This document shows, piece after piece, positions 1-15,000 of a stretch of DNA of 64,000 nucleotides. The stretch comes from Dermatemys mawii. Its lineage: Eukaryota; Chordata; Testudines; Dermatemydidae. The number at the start of each line of letters is the position of its first letter. Within the stretch, counting starts at the first letter, position 1. The position numbers and the translations under genes were made by a program. The DNA lies in assembly GCA_007922305.1 (NCBI GenBank), contig ML677373.1, positions 13,672,456 to 13,736,455 of the forward strand, read 5' to 3'. The notes under the pieces were generated by a model. The model was given only the letters and a program-made list of their open reading frames with translations. It searched no databases and was not told where the DNA came from.

Positions 1-3000
1 CAAATGCATGGAAGGCTGGTAAAAACTAAGCCTTTGTCTCTGGTCTTTATGAAGGGGTGGTTTTAAAGGTGTTGTATATTGTACCATATCATACCCAGAA
101 CAGTCTTTGCACCCCTGCAAGGGCTCACGTGTCCTTGAGAAATGTCCATACCAACAGCTATCAAACGCTGACTGGCTGTGCACTGTCAGTGCAAGAGTTA
201 AGCTGGGAGAGAATAGATCAGCTTCCCTTCCGCTCCCCCCAAGCCTTATTAGGGAGTGTGTACACATGGCAAAGAATAGATAAAAGCCACAGAGAAACCG
301 CCTGTTCGTACAGACACCCTCAGACAAAGTATTAACTGCACATGCAGCATCCAGATCAATTACCGGACTCACCTGTAATTTTACTTTCACCCCGTCCACT
401 GCCACGACTTTATTCTGTAAGAGAAAACAAAACCACACCGGTTTAATGTGTTTGGAAAGCCAGGGGTGGTCTTGCATGGGCTGCACCTTCCCCATAATGC
501 ACTCCATGGTGTCACAGTCATCCTGACCCCTATGGTACGGTTCAGTATAGACCAGCTCCATTGATGCAGGAGCGTGCAGTGCTGGATTCAGAGCCCGGAG
601 ATGAAAAGAGAAGGCAGTAACAGGTAACTCTCTTCTAGGTCTGTCTCCTTTCTCTACAGCAGCTTCTCCTGTCAGCTAAATAGCAAGGCAGGATATTAAG
701 AGAGAGAGATGTTAATCGATCCAACGGCTCATACTCACTGAAAACAGTCAAACTGGCAGCTGGGGAGAAGGCTTCCAGCTTGGGCATCCTTCAAAATTCA
801 TTTTCCTATAATTTAAATGTCCACCTGGAGAGATTGGGAGCTGGTGAACATAAGCACATAAGAATGGCCCTACTGGGTCAGAATAAAGGTCCATCTAGCC
901 CAGCATCCTGTCTTCTGACAGTGACCAGTGCCACATGCCCCAGAGGGAATGAACAGAAGTCATTATTAAGTGATCCATCCTCTGTCCCTCATTCCCAGCT
1001 TCTGGCAAACAGAGGCTAGAGACACTATCCCTGCTCACACATCACGGTCATGGGCAACCTAGAAATACCACAGCTTACCCAGATTGCATTAGAAGCAGAA
1101 AAATGGAGACATCCAGAAATACTAATGTATGGGATGAAGGCATCTAACAGAACATCCCTCCTGATGCCCCCCGCCCCACCCTTCAGAGCTTGGACCAAGA
1201 AACCAACAGCAGATGTTTTTTACAAGTATTTCCAGAGAGCCAGCCCAGCAGGGCACGTTACAACCACCAGCAACATTCTCTCTCCTCCACTGATCTGAAA
1301 GTCAGCCTGTCACAGGACCTGAAACACCCAGTGCCACAATCTGGCTGGTTTGCTTTTATCTCAGAGCCTCTGGGCCTGTTTGGCAGGCCGAGGTGCTAAC
1401 AGATGGGCTGAAACCTACGAGGTGCTGACTGCCCGCAGTTCCTGCTGACATCCGTGGGAGTTGAAGAAGGTGCTTTGCCCTTTGCAGGACTGGCCCTAAC
1501 ATGCGAGCGACACAGCTCTGGTCTGGGTTATTTCCGGGGTTGTCCCAGATTAACGAACACAGGCAGCCACTTGAGAAACACAAGCAGCAATCAATGGGAA
1601 AATGTAGTGCAGCCTCAACCTGGGAGAGAATTTAGCACGGCCCTGTCCAGCTAAGGGGTTCATTTGGTGGCAATGAGGGAGAGGAGTAAAAATCCTACAA
1701 ACCTCAACCAGCTATACATTAGAGAAGCAGCAAGTGCCATTAAATCCAGACCCCTGCTCCACCTGCTCAGACTCCCACCTGTGCGTGAAGGCAGGCTTGT
1801 GGGGGGATGTTTTCATACTGAGGCTAGTTGGAGGCTCCAGGTCCTTAATGCTCACCTTGTTTTGATTGGCTGGGGTGGGGTTTCTTAACAATGGATACTC
1901 TTTTTACGGGTTGTTATGATTGGCAGGGTGGGTGGGTGTCACTGGTAGTGCATTCCCTGATTGGCTGGCTGCCTTCCTAATGAATGCCCTGGATACTCTG
2001 GTTGCTTTGATTGGGCACCTCTTGACAGTGGATATTTACATAGTGATGCCAGACCCCACATGGGTCAGGAGAGGGTGTGCCAACGTGGGGTGTTGCTACC
2101 AAACCCGCCCCTGGGTGCAGATGGAAAATCTGGCGGTACTCAGTAGTGGGGGCATTAAAAAGGCATCTGACGAGCAGGTTAAATGCAGCAGGTCATCTGA
2201 AATTAATACGAGCACTCTAGCCTTGAACTCTTGTCACCCGAGTAATGATACGATGCAAAACAGAGAGGCAGAGAGCCTGCGTCTGGCTGATGTCTCAGGG
2301 CAGTACCTGGAATGCTACGACAACAGTGCAAGAACACACAACACCGCATGCATGCTCTCGCCTAGCCCAGCCACGCATAGAGACAGGAACATTCTTCTTC
2401 AGACAACTGTTCTTGTCTTAACACTGATTTTAGCTTTGGAGCTGAGACTGTGCTCCATGCCCGGGAGAAGCACCGCAGAAAGCAACGGTTCGGCTGTTGG
2501 TGTGCAGAGACCACTGCCCACCGTGCTAACCAATCTAGAGTTTCATGGTTCACTTGTACAGTCCCATCTGTCTATATCTATCGGTTGTCTCTTATCTTAC
2601 ACTTAGAGTGGACACTCCCTGGGGCAGGGATGTCTGTTTGCTTTGTGTTTGTACAGCACCGAGCACAGTGGGGTCCTGGGCCGTGTGGGGCTCCTAGATA
2701 TTATGGTAATACAAATGATAAATAATCATCTTAAAATAAGGCCCAATCCACAGGAATGGAGTAAAAGGGGGCTTCAGTTTCTGGGCTGCTCTGGGGGTCA
2801 AAACAAAGCAACACATAGGGACTGAGGCAGCGGACAGAATCTGCCTCTCCATCTTTGTATTGTCATAAAGCGCCATGAATCCCTGTGGTGCTGTAACAAC
2901 AATTCAGCACAGAGCCACCACGGGCAATATAGAAAGTTCAGAGGTTAAAATGAAAAGTCACTGACAACAAGAACATACCTTCATTCCATACACACCTTCG

Positions 3001-6000
3001 CTCTCACCAACACAAACCACCCTCCACAGCATCACAAGGTCACGTGGCTGCATCCCAGGAGACACAGATCCCAGTGCCCACAGACCCACAATGCCACGGG
3101 CACAACCCTGTATTAATAATCAATTGCACACACCTGCATTACAGACAGGGTAGAACAAGAATCAAATGGAACCTTTCATTGCACCGACGCTGAAGTTCAT
3201 CTGAGGACTGGAAGAGGGAAGGTAACGCTCTGAAACTCTGGCTTCCCTTTTGCACCCCTCTGCCTTGCACAGCCACAGCAAGAGATGCTGGTTCCAGGAG
3301 AACAGATGGTTTCTGGCCCAGTTGCCAAAGAGGATGGTCAGTAAGGAACCTGGGGCATGACCATCTGTTTGTTCAGTGTTCCAACAGTGTTAAGCACAAC
3401 AGGGTGCTGGGCCAGGTCTGGGCCTCAGAGGTGCTGTGGTCATACAGATCAGTAATGGTAACCCTCCTCCTCCTCCTCTCTGCCCAGGAAGCCTCTCATT
3501 GTTAGAGCCCAGCTCAGTTGTGCAGGCTTCATACGTTCACATTACAGTGGAATAAGAGCCCAGACGTCTGGGCGTTTCTCAGGCTCAAACCTCTGGAGTT
3601 CACCCTTCATTACTGACAAACCGTCCAGCATCCCTGCAGGCCCACTGCACACCCATCCACACTGACAGCCTATCCAATACATCCGTTGGGAGGACATCTC
3701 CTCCCGTCGAAGGGCCAGACTCCGATTTCTGTGGGACATGGCTTAATTCAGTGGACTAACTCCCCATTTGCCCCAGTACAAGTGAGAGCAGAATCAGGCC
3801 CTAAGTGTAAACGGAATGCTGGAAATATAAGACGATGAGAAAAGAGCCCATGTCAGGACTGCAAGAACTGGGTCTGAATCGTCTGCTCCCTTATTCTAAT
3901 GTACTTCCAGGGCCCACCTACTACAGGGATTGGTGCCCTCCGAACACACTAAACTGGAGAGAGGGAGAGAGAGTCTCTCCATAGCCACAGCAGCAGCACT
4001 ACTGGCTCCAGCCCCACCTGCATGTCGGTCACGTCAGCCATTCACGTAACACTCTACTTAGCCAAGCACTGGGCGAAGCGAGAAAGCCCCTCCTCAGTGC
4101 TACTTGCCCCTTTTCTTCAGGCAACTGTCCCTGCAATTGAAGACACAAGGGCAGTTAAATTGATCCCTCTTCCATTCAATGGTCATTTGAATGGGGTACA
4201 GGGGCGTTTCACGCTCAACCCCTGAGCTGTGACAAGAGGCTCTCCCTAGTGCAGAAAGCTGCCGCGGTCTCACCCGGAAGTCTATGCCGACAGTGGCTAT
4301 GAAGGTCCCAGAGAGGAAGGTCCCATCTTTGAAGTGGAGCAGGAAGCAGGTTTTCCCCACGCCCGAATCTCCGAGCAGCATCACCTACAACACGGGTGCA
4401 AAAACTCATTAACGGTGCCCGGGGAGAGTGCGATTCGGAGCGAGGGCGGAGCTGGGCTGAGGGTGGTGCAGCCCTGTTGAGGAGGAGCACTGATTGGGGT
4501 GGTGGGTAACACAGTCAGGGGCAGCCTGGGGTGTTTGTTTCTATTCCTGGAGCTTGTCAGAGTCATCAGCTTCCTTTCCTCTCTCAGCTCACTTCCTCTT
4601 CCAAACACAGACTTGAACCCCCCACAAAGTGACACTTCCCTATAGTGTACATCTCAGACACAGCTTCCCTTAAAGCAGGGTCTCTCCAGCCTGCGGCAAT
4701 GTTTCCTCAAGGTGTCGGCTGCTCCCCAGACTGGGAAATGCTCCTGTAGCTACAGGTGAGTCCTAGAAATGTAACTTCTTTCCCCCTGTTCCTGTGGTGG
4801 CCTCTAATACACTCAGAGCCAGGAACAGCTCATACGTTCAGAGCCGAGGTATGGGCAGCATCTCGCTGCCCCAGGGTTTCTGCTCTTCTCTTCATTCCCA
4901 CAGCACTCAGCCATGAGAGCACATGTGACCTGACTCCATGGAGCTTCCAATGGGTAAAATATATGAAAGAAAGACAGAAAGAAAAAGAAAGACAAAGACA
5001 GACAGACAGACAAGTAGTGGTGGAAGTCATTGCAAGAGGGATGTCACTGCTAGAGAGTCTGACCATGACCCCATTATCTAGCAGGGAATGGCTAAATGAG
5101 TTTCCCCTCTATATGAACATATCATTTAAATGATTTTCCCCACTATACGAACATATCTGCTCCCACTAATGCTTCAGCCTGGCGTTAGGCCAGGAACACT
5201 GTGCTACTAGCATTCTTTGTAACTAGACACGTTCCATCTACCAATACCCCACAGATCTCTTCCTGGAGAATGGCACTATCCCACTGCAGTCAGTTCTCCA
5301 GATACCAGCAACAGGCTTCTCCATGCAATCACAGGTAGACGGACGAAGATCTCAGGCCTATCTCAAGAAATGGCTCATTCTTTCTGTCCCCTTTGTCCAG
5401 GTCCAAGGGGAAAGTCCAGGATATGCACCTTAACGCTCTCAATCTGCCTTCACTAAACACAGACACTGCACCAGGGAAGTAGATCACATCATGGGCCACC
5501 CAAATACCCCGAAAAAACCTGCTTCAATGCAGAAATGAAACTCCCTCCATCCACACACCCCTAGATGTCATCACACCTACTACCTCCCACCAGAACTCAT
5601 ACAGGACGACATCAAACAACGACAACCCATACTTGATGGGGCTCCATCCTGAAAGAAATCTTTCCTGAACCCCCACTTCTGCCTACAAACAACTCCCCAA
5701 CCTCTGCACGCTCATCATCAGAAGCAAGCTCTCCATAGACCAGGTCCCACCAACTCAAAGTGGTACCAGACCCTGCCAGAATAACAGATGCAAAACCTGC
5801 AGCCATATCTCCACTGCTCTGCACCTTTCACAACTCACCTTTCAAGATCCATGGATCCTACACATGCCTATCACAACATGTGGTGTACCTCATTCAGTGC
5901 ACTAAATGCCCAGTATCTACTATGTGGGTGAAACCAGACAACCACTACGCTCTCGCATGAACTCACACAGGAAAATGGTAAATGACAAACACCCTGTCAC

Positions 6001-9000
6001 CTGTGGGTGAACACTTTTCACCACACGATCACTCTGTATCTGACCTCTCAGTCTTCATCCTCAAAGGAAACCAGCACAACACAACTTTGTAAGGTACTAA
6101 AACTCATGGACTGACCAGAGAGACTGGATTTATGGCTTACTACAACAATCCATAACCCACTAACAACCCCCTCCCCCAGCTGTCTTCTCCCCCCTTCCTT
6201 TAACCCCCATGACTGGAGGGGTGTTAATGGACCATTTCCTTGAAATATGGGTTATCTGTTCCATCTTCTATGTAACTGTGACGCTCCGGGTACCTTTCCC
6301 AGCCAGAGCTCGGGCTAAACTCGAAATTGCCTCTCTCACCAGCGGAAGCTGGTCCAATAAAAGATTTTACCAGGCCCGACTTGTTTCCTTGAGCAAACTC
6401 TGTCAGCCCCAGAAGGCTGTCTTCTCCCGCCTTCCTCCAACCACCTCACCCACGCCAGCTACCAAAACAAACACACAGCTCAGCATCCACTCCTCCTAAG
6501 CAAACAACACTCAGCTTGGAGTCTCCGGCTACAATGGCACCTCCTCACCCATTTTTACACCAGGGAGGGCGCGGCGGCACCCTGGCCAGGAGAAACACTG
6601 TGCATTATTAACAAGTACTCAGCTGCCCAGAAAGTGTGATCCCCGCCTGCCTGCTGTGTGATCACAGCAATTTCCTGGCTGCCACTGGGGGATAATTCAT
6701 CAGACACATGGGCAGCCCCCATCCCCTGTTAAAAACAGAACACGAAGCAGGGACTGCTCAAGTGACTTGTGGAGATGGAAATAATCTATGGTCCTGCCTA
6801 TCAGCGGTAGGGTGACCAGCTGTCCTGACTGTATAGGGACGGTCCCGATTTTGGGGTCTTTTTCTTATATAGGCTCCTATTACCCCCCACCCTGTCCTGA
6901 TTTTTCACACTTGCTGTCTGGGGACCCTAGTCAGCAGAGAGGAGTGCCCGCACCCTCTGCGGAAATCAATGGGAGCTGCAGGGGCTCGAAGTCAGGCCCT
7001 GACGTTCTCGCTGTCCCTGCCCAGACATGCAAACGAGGTGTGTGTCCTGGAGGAAAGATGGGGAATGCGATCGTTCCTGTTGGGCCAATAAATAAACTGT
7101 ACTGCAAAAGACCTGGGCCCCCAAATGACCCTTCTGCAGGTGGTTACCTTGACTGACAGCACCAAACAGAGGCAAGCTTTGGGAGCAGCAAGCTATTCCG
7201 GCTCTAGCTTGCTCCAGGTAAAGTTTCCGGGTTGCTTTCAGGGAAAAAGCTCTCCCCTGAAGAAGCCCACCAAAAGAATGAGAGAGAAGGGAGCAGGAGG
7301 AAGGGGCGAGTATGAAAAAAGAAACGAAGGAAGTGGCCAAGAAAACCACCCCCGGAATCACGTGCAATTTTTCTGGCTAACCAAAGCAGCACGGAGCCTC
7401 GCAGCAATCGCAGGGGCAAAACAAGCTGCCAGGCAGAGTGGACGAATGGTCAGGGTGCCAGGTGGGGCTCAGAAGTGTCCCTGCCCCTGTGCTCTGGCAC
7501 AGACTTCCTGTGTGACCTCGGGCAATTCACTTTGCCTCTCTGTACCTCAGTTCCCCCAGCCATACCACAGGGGTGTAACAGCCCTGCCCTGCCTCCTGGG
7601 GGCGTCGTGAGGATAAACACCTCAAAGGCTGTGGCTCCTCTGAGAGGGGACTGTATAAGATCGGTACCAGAGCTGGGAGTGCGCAAAGCAAGCCCCATGA
7701 GGAGATGTCTCTCCCTGTGGTCAGGGCTCTGGGTGCAAATCCAGAGTTCTGTGGACATAGTGAGACCCAGAAAGGGAACGTGGGGTGGGGAGGGGAGAGG
7801 TCTGGGCTGCACCCATCTCCCTGTACTCAGAGTTATGAGCCCCCTTCTCCGGTGCAGGCTGCAGGCTCAAGGAGCCCCGTGAGCATCTGTTCCGCTGGTC
7901 CTAGGCTGGGCCACACGTTCCCACTGGCCAGGGTCTGGCCTCTCCTCTGCGCAGGGGAGCAGGGACAATTCAGAGGCATCTCGGCTATCATCAGACCTCC
8001 CTGCCGCTGATCACTCCCGTATATGGCTGGGAGCCGAGACCTCTGCTGGGAACCCTCGCCACGGGCTGACTGGGTCCGGCGCCCCTCAAGTGATGCCAGG
8101 TGAAGTCACCCGGGCCCCCCGCCCTTGTCAGACCCTTGGGGTTGGTTCCCAGCCTCCTCGGGCTCTGACCCGGCCAACAGGTGCTTGGGGTCAGTTTCCC
8201 CCTCCGGGGCCGTGGGAACTTATCCCCCGGCTGCTGGGAACCGCTGGATTCAGCCCCCCAGCCCCGCCCGCATCAGCCTATGGGGAGGGGAGAAGGAAGG
8301 GCAGGGAAGGGCACCGTTCCCTTGTGCTCTGAACACGCAGCCACCCCCATCCCGAGCTTCGGAGACCCAGGGCGCGTCTGACAGGCCACGGGTGGGGGGA
8401 GCGCGAACCCCCCCAACAGCCCCACTGGTCCCTTCACCAACGGTCCCCGCTGTAGAGATGTTGTCAGCACGCTGCCCGCAAACCGCTCGCTTCCTCCCCA
8501 GCGCAGCTAGGATCCTGCGAGCGGGGCCGGGGCTGCCGGGGGAGCCGCCTGTACGAGCGAGCGCAGCAGCAGGGGGAGAAACCCGGCGCCGCGCTAGCCC
8601 GGCAATGGGGAGGCGCGGGGCCGCTGGCGGGGAAGGGGTGTCCCGGGCCAATCCTGGCTGCGGGGCAGCTGGGAGCGCGTCGCTGGCGCTGAGCCACGCC
8701 AGGGCCCCACCGATGAGCAACGCGCCCCCTCCCTGCGCTGCACGGCGGCTGGCTGGGACCCCTCCCGCGCGACCTGCTCCCCTCCCCCGCGACCTGCGCC
8801 CACCCGCTGCCCCCTCCAGCCCGCGCACGGGCGGAGCTGGGGGCGCTGCTCCGCTCCCCGCGCCGGGGCAGGCTCCCACCTTGCAGGCGAGATCGTAGCA
8901 CTGGTGGCGCGGCAGGGACCGCTCCCCGCCGGCCGCGGGGCACCCGTTCTGGGCAGGAGCCGCGGAGCCTGCCCGGCCACTCATGGTCCCCGGAGCCCGG

Positions 9001-12000
9001 TGCCCGGGCAGCGAGCAGGAACTAGGAGAGGCCGGGCAGCGCCAGCCCCGCGGCTCCTCCCCGCCGCGGGCGGCCCGCCCACTTCCCGGTCCCCCTGCTC
9101 TCCGTGCCGGGGACCGGACCCCGCAGCCGGAGCGAGCCCCGCGGCCTCCCCCACCAGCGACAGCCGGGCCCGGCCGTTTTTCTGCGGGCTGCGTGGAACC
9201 GAACCTCGCTGCGCGTTCCAAGGACCGGACCGAACCGGACCCCGCCGCCCACCTTCCCCGGACCCAGCCGCTTCCCTCTGCCATCCCCTGCCCGGACCCA
9301 ACGCCCCCTTCCCCGGACCCAGCCACTTCCCTCTGCCATCCCCTGCCCGGACCCAACGCCCCCTGCGCCGGATCCAGCCGCTTCCCNNNNNNNNNNGCCC
9401 CCTGCGCCGGATCCAGCCGCTTCCCTCTGCCAGCCCCTGCCCGCACCGGACCCAACGCCTCCTTCCCTTGACCGAGCCGCTTCCCTCTGCCATGGCCCAG
9501 CTGGATCCACGCATGAGCCTGCATCCAGCCAGCCAGAGCCCAGAACCGCAGCTACTGCCCAGGGAGCTGCCTGAACTGTTTCTAAAGCTCCATGCTTGGC
9601 TGTTTCAGAGCAGTAGCTGTGTCAAGCTGTAGCTGCACAAAGACCAGAGGAAATGGGGTTTTAGCCCTGAAAGCTTCTACCCACAGAAATGTGCTAGTCC
9701 AGGCCTGCACAACGGGGCCACATGCAGCCCACAGGGGCTCACTGTGCGGCCTGCAGGGGGTGAGTAGGGGTGGGGCAAGCTGAGCGGTGGGGTGGGGGAA
9801 AGCAGATGGGGCCGGGGCTTTTCGGCCGCAGCTGGGTTTTTTGCAGTAATATGGTCCTCCCTGCTTTCCAAGCTGTGCAGGCCTGTGCTAGTCTCTAAGG
9901 TGCCACAGGTACTCCTGGTTCTTTGTGCAGGGCTCTAGCACTGAACAGATTAACCCACTCACCTTCCTCAGCAGTCATTCAATGGCCCTACAGGGGAAGA
10001 AAATTAGGCCAACCTCACTCTAGCCTCACACCATGAACCCAGCCAGTTAGAGACTGCTTGAAGGGGGCTTTCTAGTCAGTCATAGATGACCTGCTGCCTT
10101 CCCTCCAATGGACCCCTAACACATACAGTAAGCAAAGAGCAAGGAAGCCTGCACCACCATGGCTAGCAGACATCCTCCCCAGGCCAGCCGAGCAGAAGGG
10201 AATCCAAACAGCCATTGATTTAGGCCCACCCCAGCTCCCCTCCATTCCTTGTCCCCCAGCTGTCTGAGGACCACCTGGTATAGCGGGAGAGATGGAACAA
10301 CCTGCAATTCTCCCTTACCACAGTCTTCTTTTACCACTTTTGCTTCCAGTCAGCCTCAAACTCATTTAGGAGGATATTTAAGAAAGACGATGAAATTAAC
10401 TTCATCTTAGAAAAGAGGTTGAATGGGAAGGAAAACTTCTAGCTATATACTGGCAGGGTACTCAAGGGAAGGGAAGGGAAGGGAAGGAGTGGGGCAGGTC
10501 ATGTAATCATTCCTTGATGCATTAACCTTGCATCTTGCTAGTCCCTCTGGTTGTATAAACATAGCAATGAAAAGTGCTCTCATTCTCTTCATAAATCAGC
10601 CATGGAGCACTTAGCCAGAGAATGGGGTGGTAACATCCCACTGGACTCATCATTAGGGGAAGGAAACAAACCACTAACAAAGGAGCAGTTTCTTACATCA
10701 TGTAACCCAAGGATTCCAGCTAGCTGCTGACTCTGGGCAAAGCCCTGGGCCCCTGAGATGAGTGGGCCCATCCTTGAATTCTACACAGGTTTGGTCCTTC
10801 CTCACCTGCACGGGATAGATTCCCAGGCAAGTCTTTTCCCACGTGGTGGAAATGCAGTTTGAGAGCACCCTGAAATCTGGCACTTTTCAAGCCTCAGGAA
10901 AAAAACAAAACAAAACAGAAAAATCTCTGGGATTGCAGGGAAAAGCTGGCAAATGTGACTTTGACCATTACATGACATTTGCCAACAGTGCTCCAATCAC
11001 GGCATCGGGCTTGTATCCCTTCCTCTCAGCCTTGATCTGTCTAGTCTGATTATACTGCAAATTCTTTGGGGGCAGGGACTGTGTATTCCTGACCATTTGT
11101 ACAGCAAATCTGTACATGCCCATTAGGAGTTATGGGTGTATTTGCAATACAAATATTAACTAACAGGGATTCATAATGTTACATCTGGGGAAAGAGTCAC
11201 AGAGAAGTTAGTGACTTGTCCAAGGGTACACACAGTCTCTGACAGAGCCTAGAACAGCCACTAGGTCTCCTGACTTCCCTTTTTGTGTTCTGACCATGTT
11301 ACCTATGTTAAACTAAATACCAGGTGTTACCAAGTTCAGTGACCTCTTCCCTCCACACCCAGCAGACACTGATCTCCTTCCGTCTGAGCCCTGGCCGTGA
11401 CAGATTAAGAAACAGGTTGGAACGTCTGGCAAAACATTCAAACTCAAAATGAAGAGGGTAAATATGACCCTCTAACACCTCTTGAGTCTAATTTCAGATC
11501 TCGTCTAATGCCGAGGGGGAGGGGCGTGGGCACAGAGCATGGGAACAACAACAGGGATATCACAGGAGCAGTGATGTGTGAGAGCCAGGCATGTTTTCCT
11601 CTTTGTGTGCCAGCAGTGTTATGTTACCCAAACACTCCACTTTGCTAATGTGTTTCAGGTGATGCCCTTTATACAGAATCACCTCCAGGATAATTATTAA
11701 GCACTGGTCCTCACTATAACACTACCACACGCATTCTGACAGACAGGGCCAGATCCTCAGTTGGTGTAAACTGGTGTCATTCCATTTAAGTCAATTTACA
11801 CAATGTGAGGACAATCTTGGGACAGATTCTGCCCTCAGCAGCACTGGGATAATCCACTGAATGCAATGGGCCTGATCCTGCCCCAGTGCACGTCTGGAGT
11901 AATTCCACAGAAGTCAATGGATTTACACGAGTGTAAAACTAGTACGCATGAGACCAAACATTAAGACTTGTCTCCAACATGCACAGATTATGCTTTCACC

Positions 12001-15000
12001 AGTCTACAAACTAAATGACACATGCAAAGGCGGGGGGATGGCAGAAATACGCTCCATGCAGGTTACCGAGCTCTCGCTGGTCTCGAGTTTTGTTTTAGTC
12101 AAGACTTTCCTCTACCTCTAAGGAGAGAATAGTTTAGGAACCTGTATTTCCAGTCTTAGTAACTGTATTGAAGAATATGCATATGGAACATGTACTCATA
12201 GGCCAGGAAACTGAACACAGCTGGGGTCCTTTGGGCGGATGTATTTAAAATGATCTAAAATGATTAAAGCTCCTACCGGGTGCTGTAATAAGTGAGGATA
12301 TAATAATACCAGGAAACATTATGAATGTCCACAACTCCGGGTGATAATTATGTTCTGCAGACCTGAAATTCCCCCTGCAATTTCAAGTGAATAGGTTCTT
12401 CATTTTTTTGTCCTGAACTGACAGATGCTCTTTACCGGTTGCCATGTTCCACCCCAGAGAAGGTTGGATTTCAGTGGTGAGTGAAATGCTCCTTATACCA
12501 CTTCTATGTCTGGCGCAATCCTGTGGGTAGCTCCATGCTGCAGTGGGGTGATGGGGGCGATGAGAACACAGCACTGCCTTTGCAAGTCAGTTATAGGAGC
12601 TGTCCTGTCAGTGCTGGAAAGGGAGGGGCAGGGTGGCCAGCCGTACTGAAAAGGAAAAATGTCCCTCCAAACTCTGGCTCTAAGGCCACATCTGAATGGC
12701 TGGGCCCAGCTCTATAACTAATGTATCCTAATCCCAACACCTGTGGATTTAGGGGTCATGTGGATTCAGGCAGCATTTGAGACCCCAGTTTCGTGGGTCA
12801 GGAGGATCTCTAGTCTTATGTCATGTAAGTACCACCTCTACCCCTTTGTAGTGACACAGCCAGGCAAGCCACAGCAGGTGCTGAAAGGAACACACACAGC
12901 CTCTAGCCTGAAGGCGGCGGGATGTTTGCCTTTGTTCCATTGCAACAAAGGAACACAGGGAGGAGAATTTACACAGCTATTGTGCTCCCTGGCTAGGAAC
13001 AAAGGGGAATATGTTATCTGCTCTTCTAATTTGCATTTTGGAAATGTGACTGACCGCTGAACTCTCTCCACCCCGGGAAACAAAATGGCCAGCAGATCAG
13101 TCACCCGCTCTGCAAGGCCCAAAGGACTTCCTCTTAGTTCTCACCAACACCACAAGATTAACAGGGTGGGTGAGGTAATCTCCCTTATTGCACCAACGAG
13201 TGTACAAGCTGGAAATATCTTGTTGGTGCAGAATTTGAAGTTGGTACAACAAGAGAGATTACCCAACCCACTGTGTGTCTATAATATTCTGGGACAGACA
13301 CAGCTGCAACACTGCAAACTACCACAAGAGGGCAGACTTACTCCATTCAGCCTCTAGGCATTTCCCGCACTCCTAGATCATTCTTCATCTCTGAGACCCA
13401 GCTGACCATGAGGTTGTTAGTAGCCAATTACGATTATTCCCTCGGTTCCTCAACCCAATTTGGAAAAGGAAATCCCTGTTATGAATTGCTACCTGACACG
13501 CAGACAACTTCATCCTCTCCTCACTGAAGGGGAATTAGGGATTAGACCAAGCATGCTTATCCAGAGGAGAACACATCCATCAGAGGAGATACCAGCCCAG
13601 CTCAGTCCTTAAAGGTAATGGAAGCAATCCAGGCTTCCAGGGCCTTGAGTGAAAGCATCCGTGGCTCTCCAACGCAAGGGATTAAGCAGCACATACAAAG
13701 CAGTCGTCTCCCAGTTGTTGGCAGAGCAGAGAAGCAGCCCACAGATCCAAAGGGAGTCACTCTGCAAATCGAACTGGGCCACAGTACACGGTGTTTCTTA
13801 ATGCAGAGGGAAGGGGTCTGGGCTGTCTCTAGGCCTCTGTCCCGTAGAGAAAACAGGTGTTGGCAAAAGGGTATTTTCTGCCTGTACAGGATGGCTGAAA
13901 TGTGAAAGGCCATGTCGGCCCTGGGTGGTACAAGGAACGTTGGGTCAGGTCTAGGAGTCAAAGAGATTTTACATAGCGATGACACGTGGAGGTTGTAAAT
14001 ATGGACACCGAAAGGTCAGGGGACCCAGAACTTGCAAGGTCTCCCACTGCCCCTGAAATGAGCAAGAGTCCGCGTGCACTGTGCAGGACTTGGTCCAGGA
14101 AATGCAAAAGCTGGGTTAGTGGTTCTTTATTTTACCAGATTAGTGCAGAGCTCTGTAAATGACTTCCCCTTATTCTCACCAAGACGACTGCAAGAGAGAG
14201 AGGGTGGATCATACTGGTGAATCTGGATCAATGTGTTCAAACGGGAGCACCCTACTGATAGAATGAAAATGTAGATATGAACTATACAGCATAATAATTA
14301 CCATAGTACCCAGAAGCCCAAGTCATAGATCAGGGCCCTATAGTGCTAGGTGTTGTACAAATGCAGAACAAAAGTGGCTGTATAGAGTCACATGCTCAGT
14401 GGAGTTGCAAGTGTCTAAGAGAGCAGAATTTGTCCCACTGTGTCTATATCACCCTATAAATGCAGGTATAATATCGTAGAATATCAGGGTTGGAAGGGAC
14501 CTCAGGAGATCATCTAGGGCTTGGTTACACTGGCACTTTATAGCGCTATAAAGCCCCCACAAGCGCTATAACCTCCTCCTCGTCCACGCTGGCAAGGCAC
14601 GAAGAGCGCTATAACCGCGGAGTTATAGCGCTATTGTTAATCCACCTCCGCGTGGGGAATAAGGGCTGTAGCGCAGCTGCTGTAGCGCTACAGCAAGAAT
14701 GTGGACACCCACTGTGCTACAAGTGATCTCTCGAGATGCCTGGAGCCATTTAAGGCAATTGAAGTCTCTTCCCTTTGTTTTGAACTTGGCTGGAGGAATG
14801 CAGAAGTACCTCTTTAGAGTTTCTCTCTTAACTCAGCAGATAAGCAATGCAAATGTTTAAGGAGGGAGCCTGTGTGAAAACAAAGCCTTCTGTGAACAGA
14901 GGCTCGCTGACAGGCTTTCAGAAGAACGGAAAAAACACTGTCTCTCTCCCTCCACATACACACAACACATCCCCCCTCATCCCCCTCATTTAAAAAGCAC

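Noticed and set aside
1920..2606. 228-residue plus-strand open frame in the RAB37 intron
   Set aside because: No recognisable domain, start context or splice structure, and the 3' end runs into an L2-like repeat; consistent with chance.
8250..9524. 424-residue open frame on the minus strand across the GC-rich block
   Set aside because: It crosses an N gap and a tandem repeat, has Gly/Arg/Ala composition typical of CpG islands, and reads through the RAB37 exon 1B donor. Only its MSGRAG...LACK part is supported.
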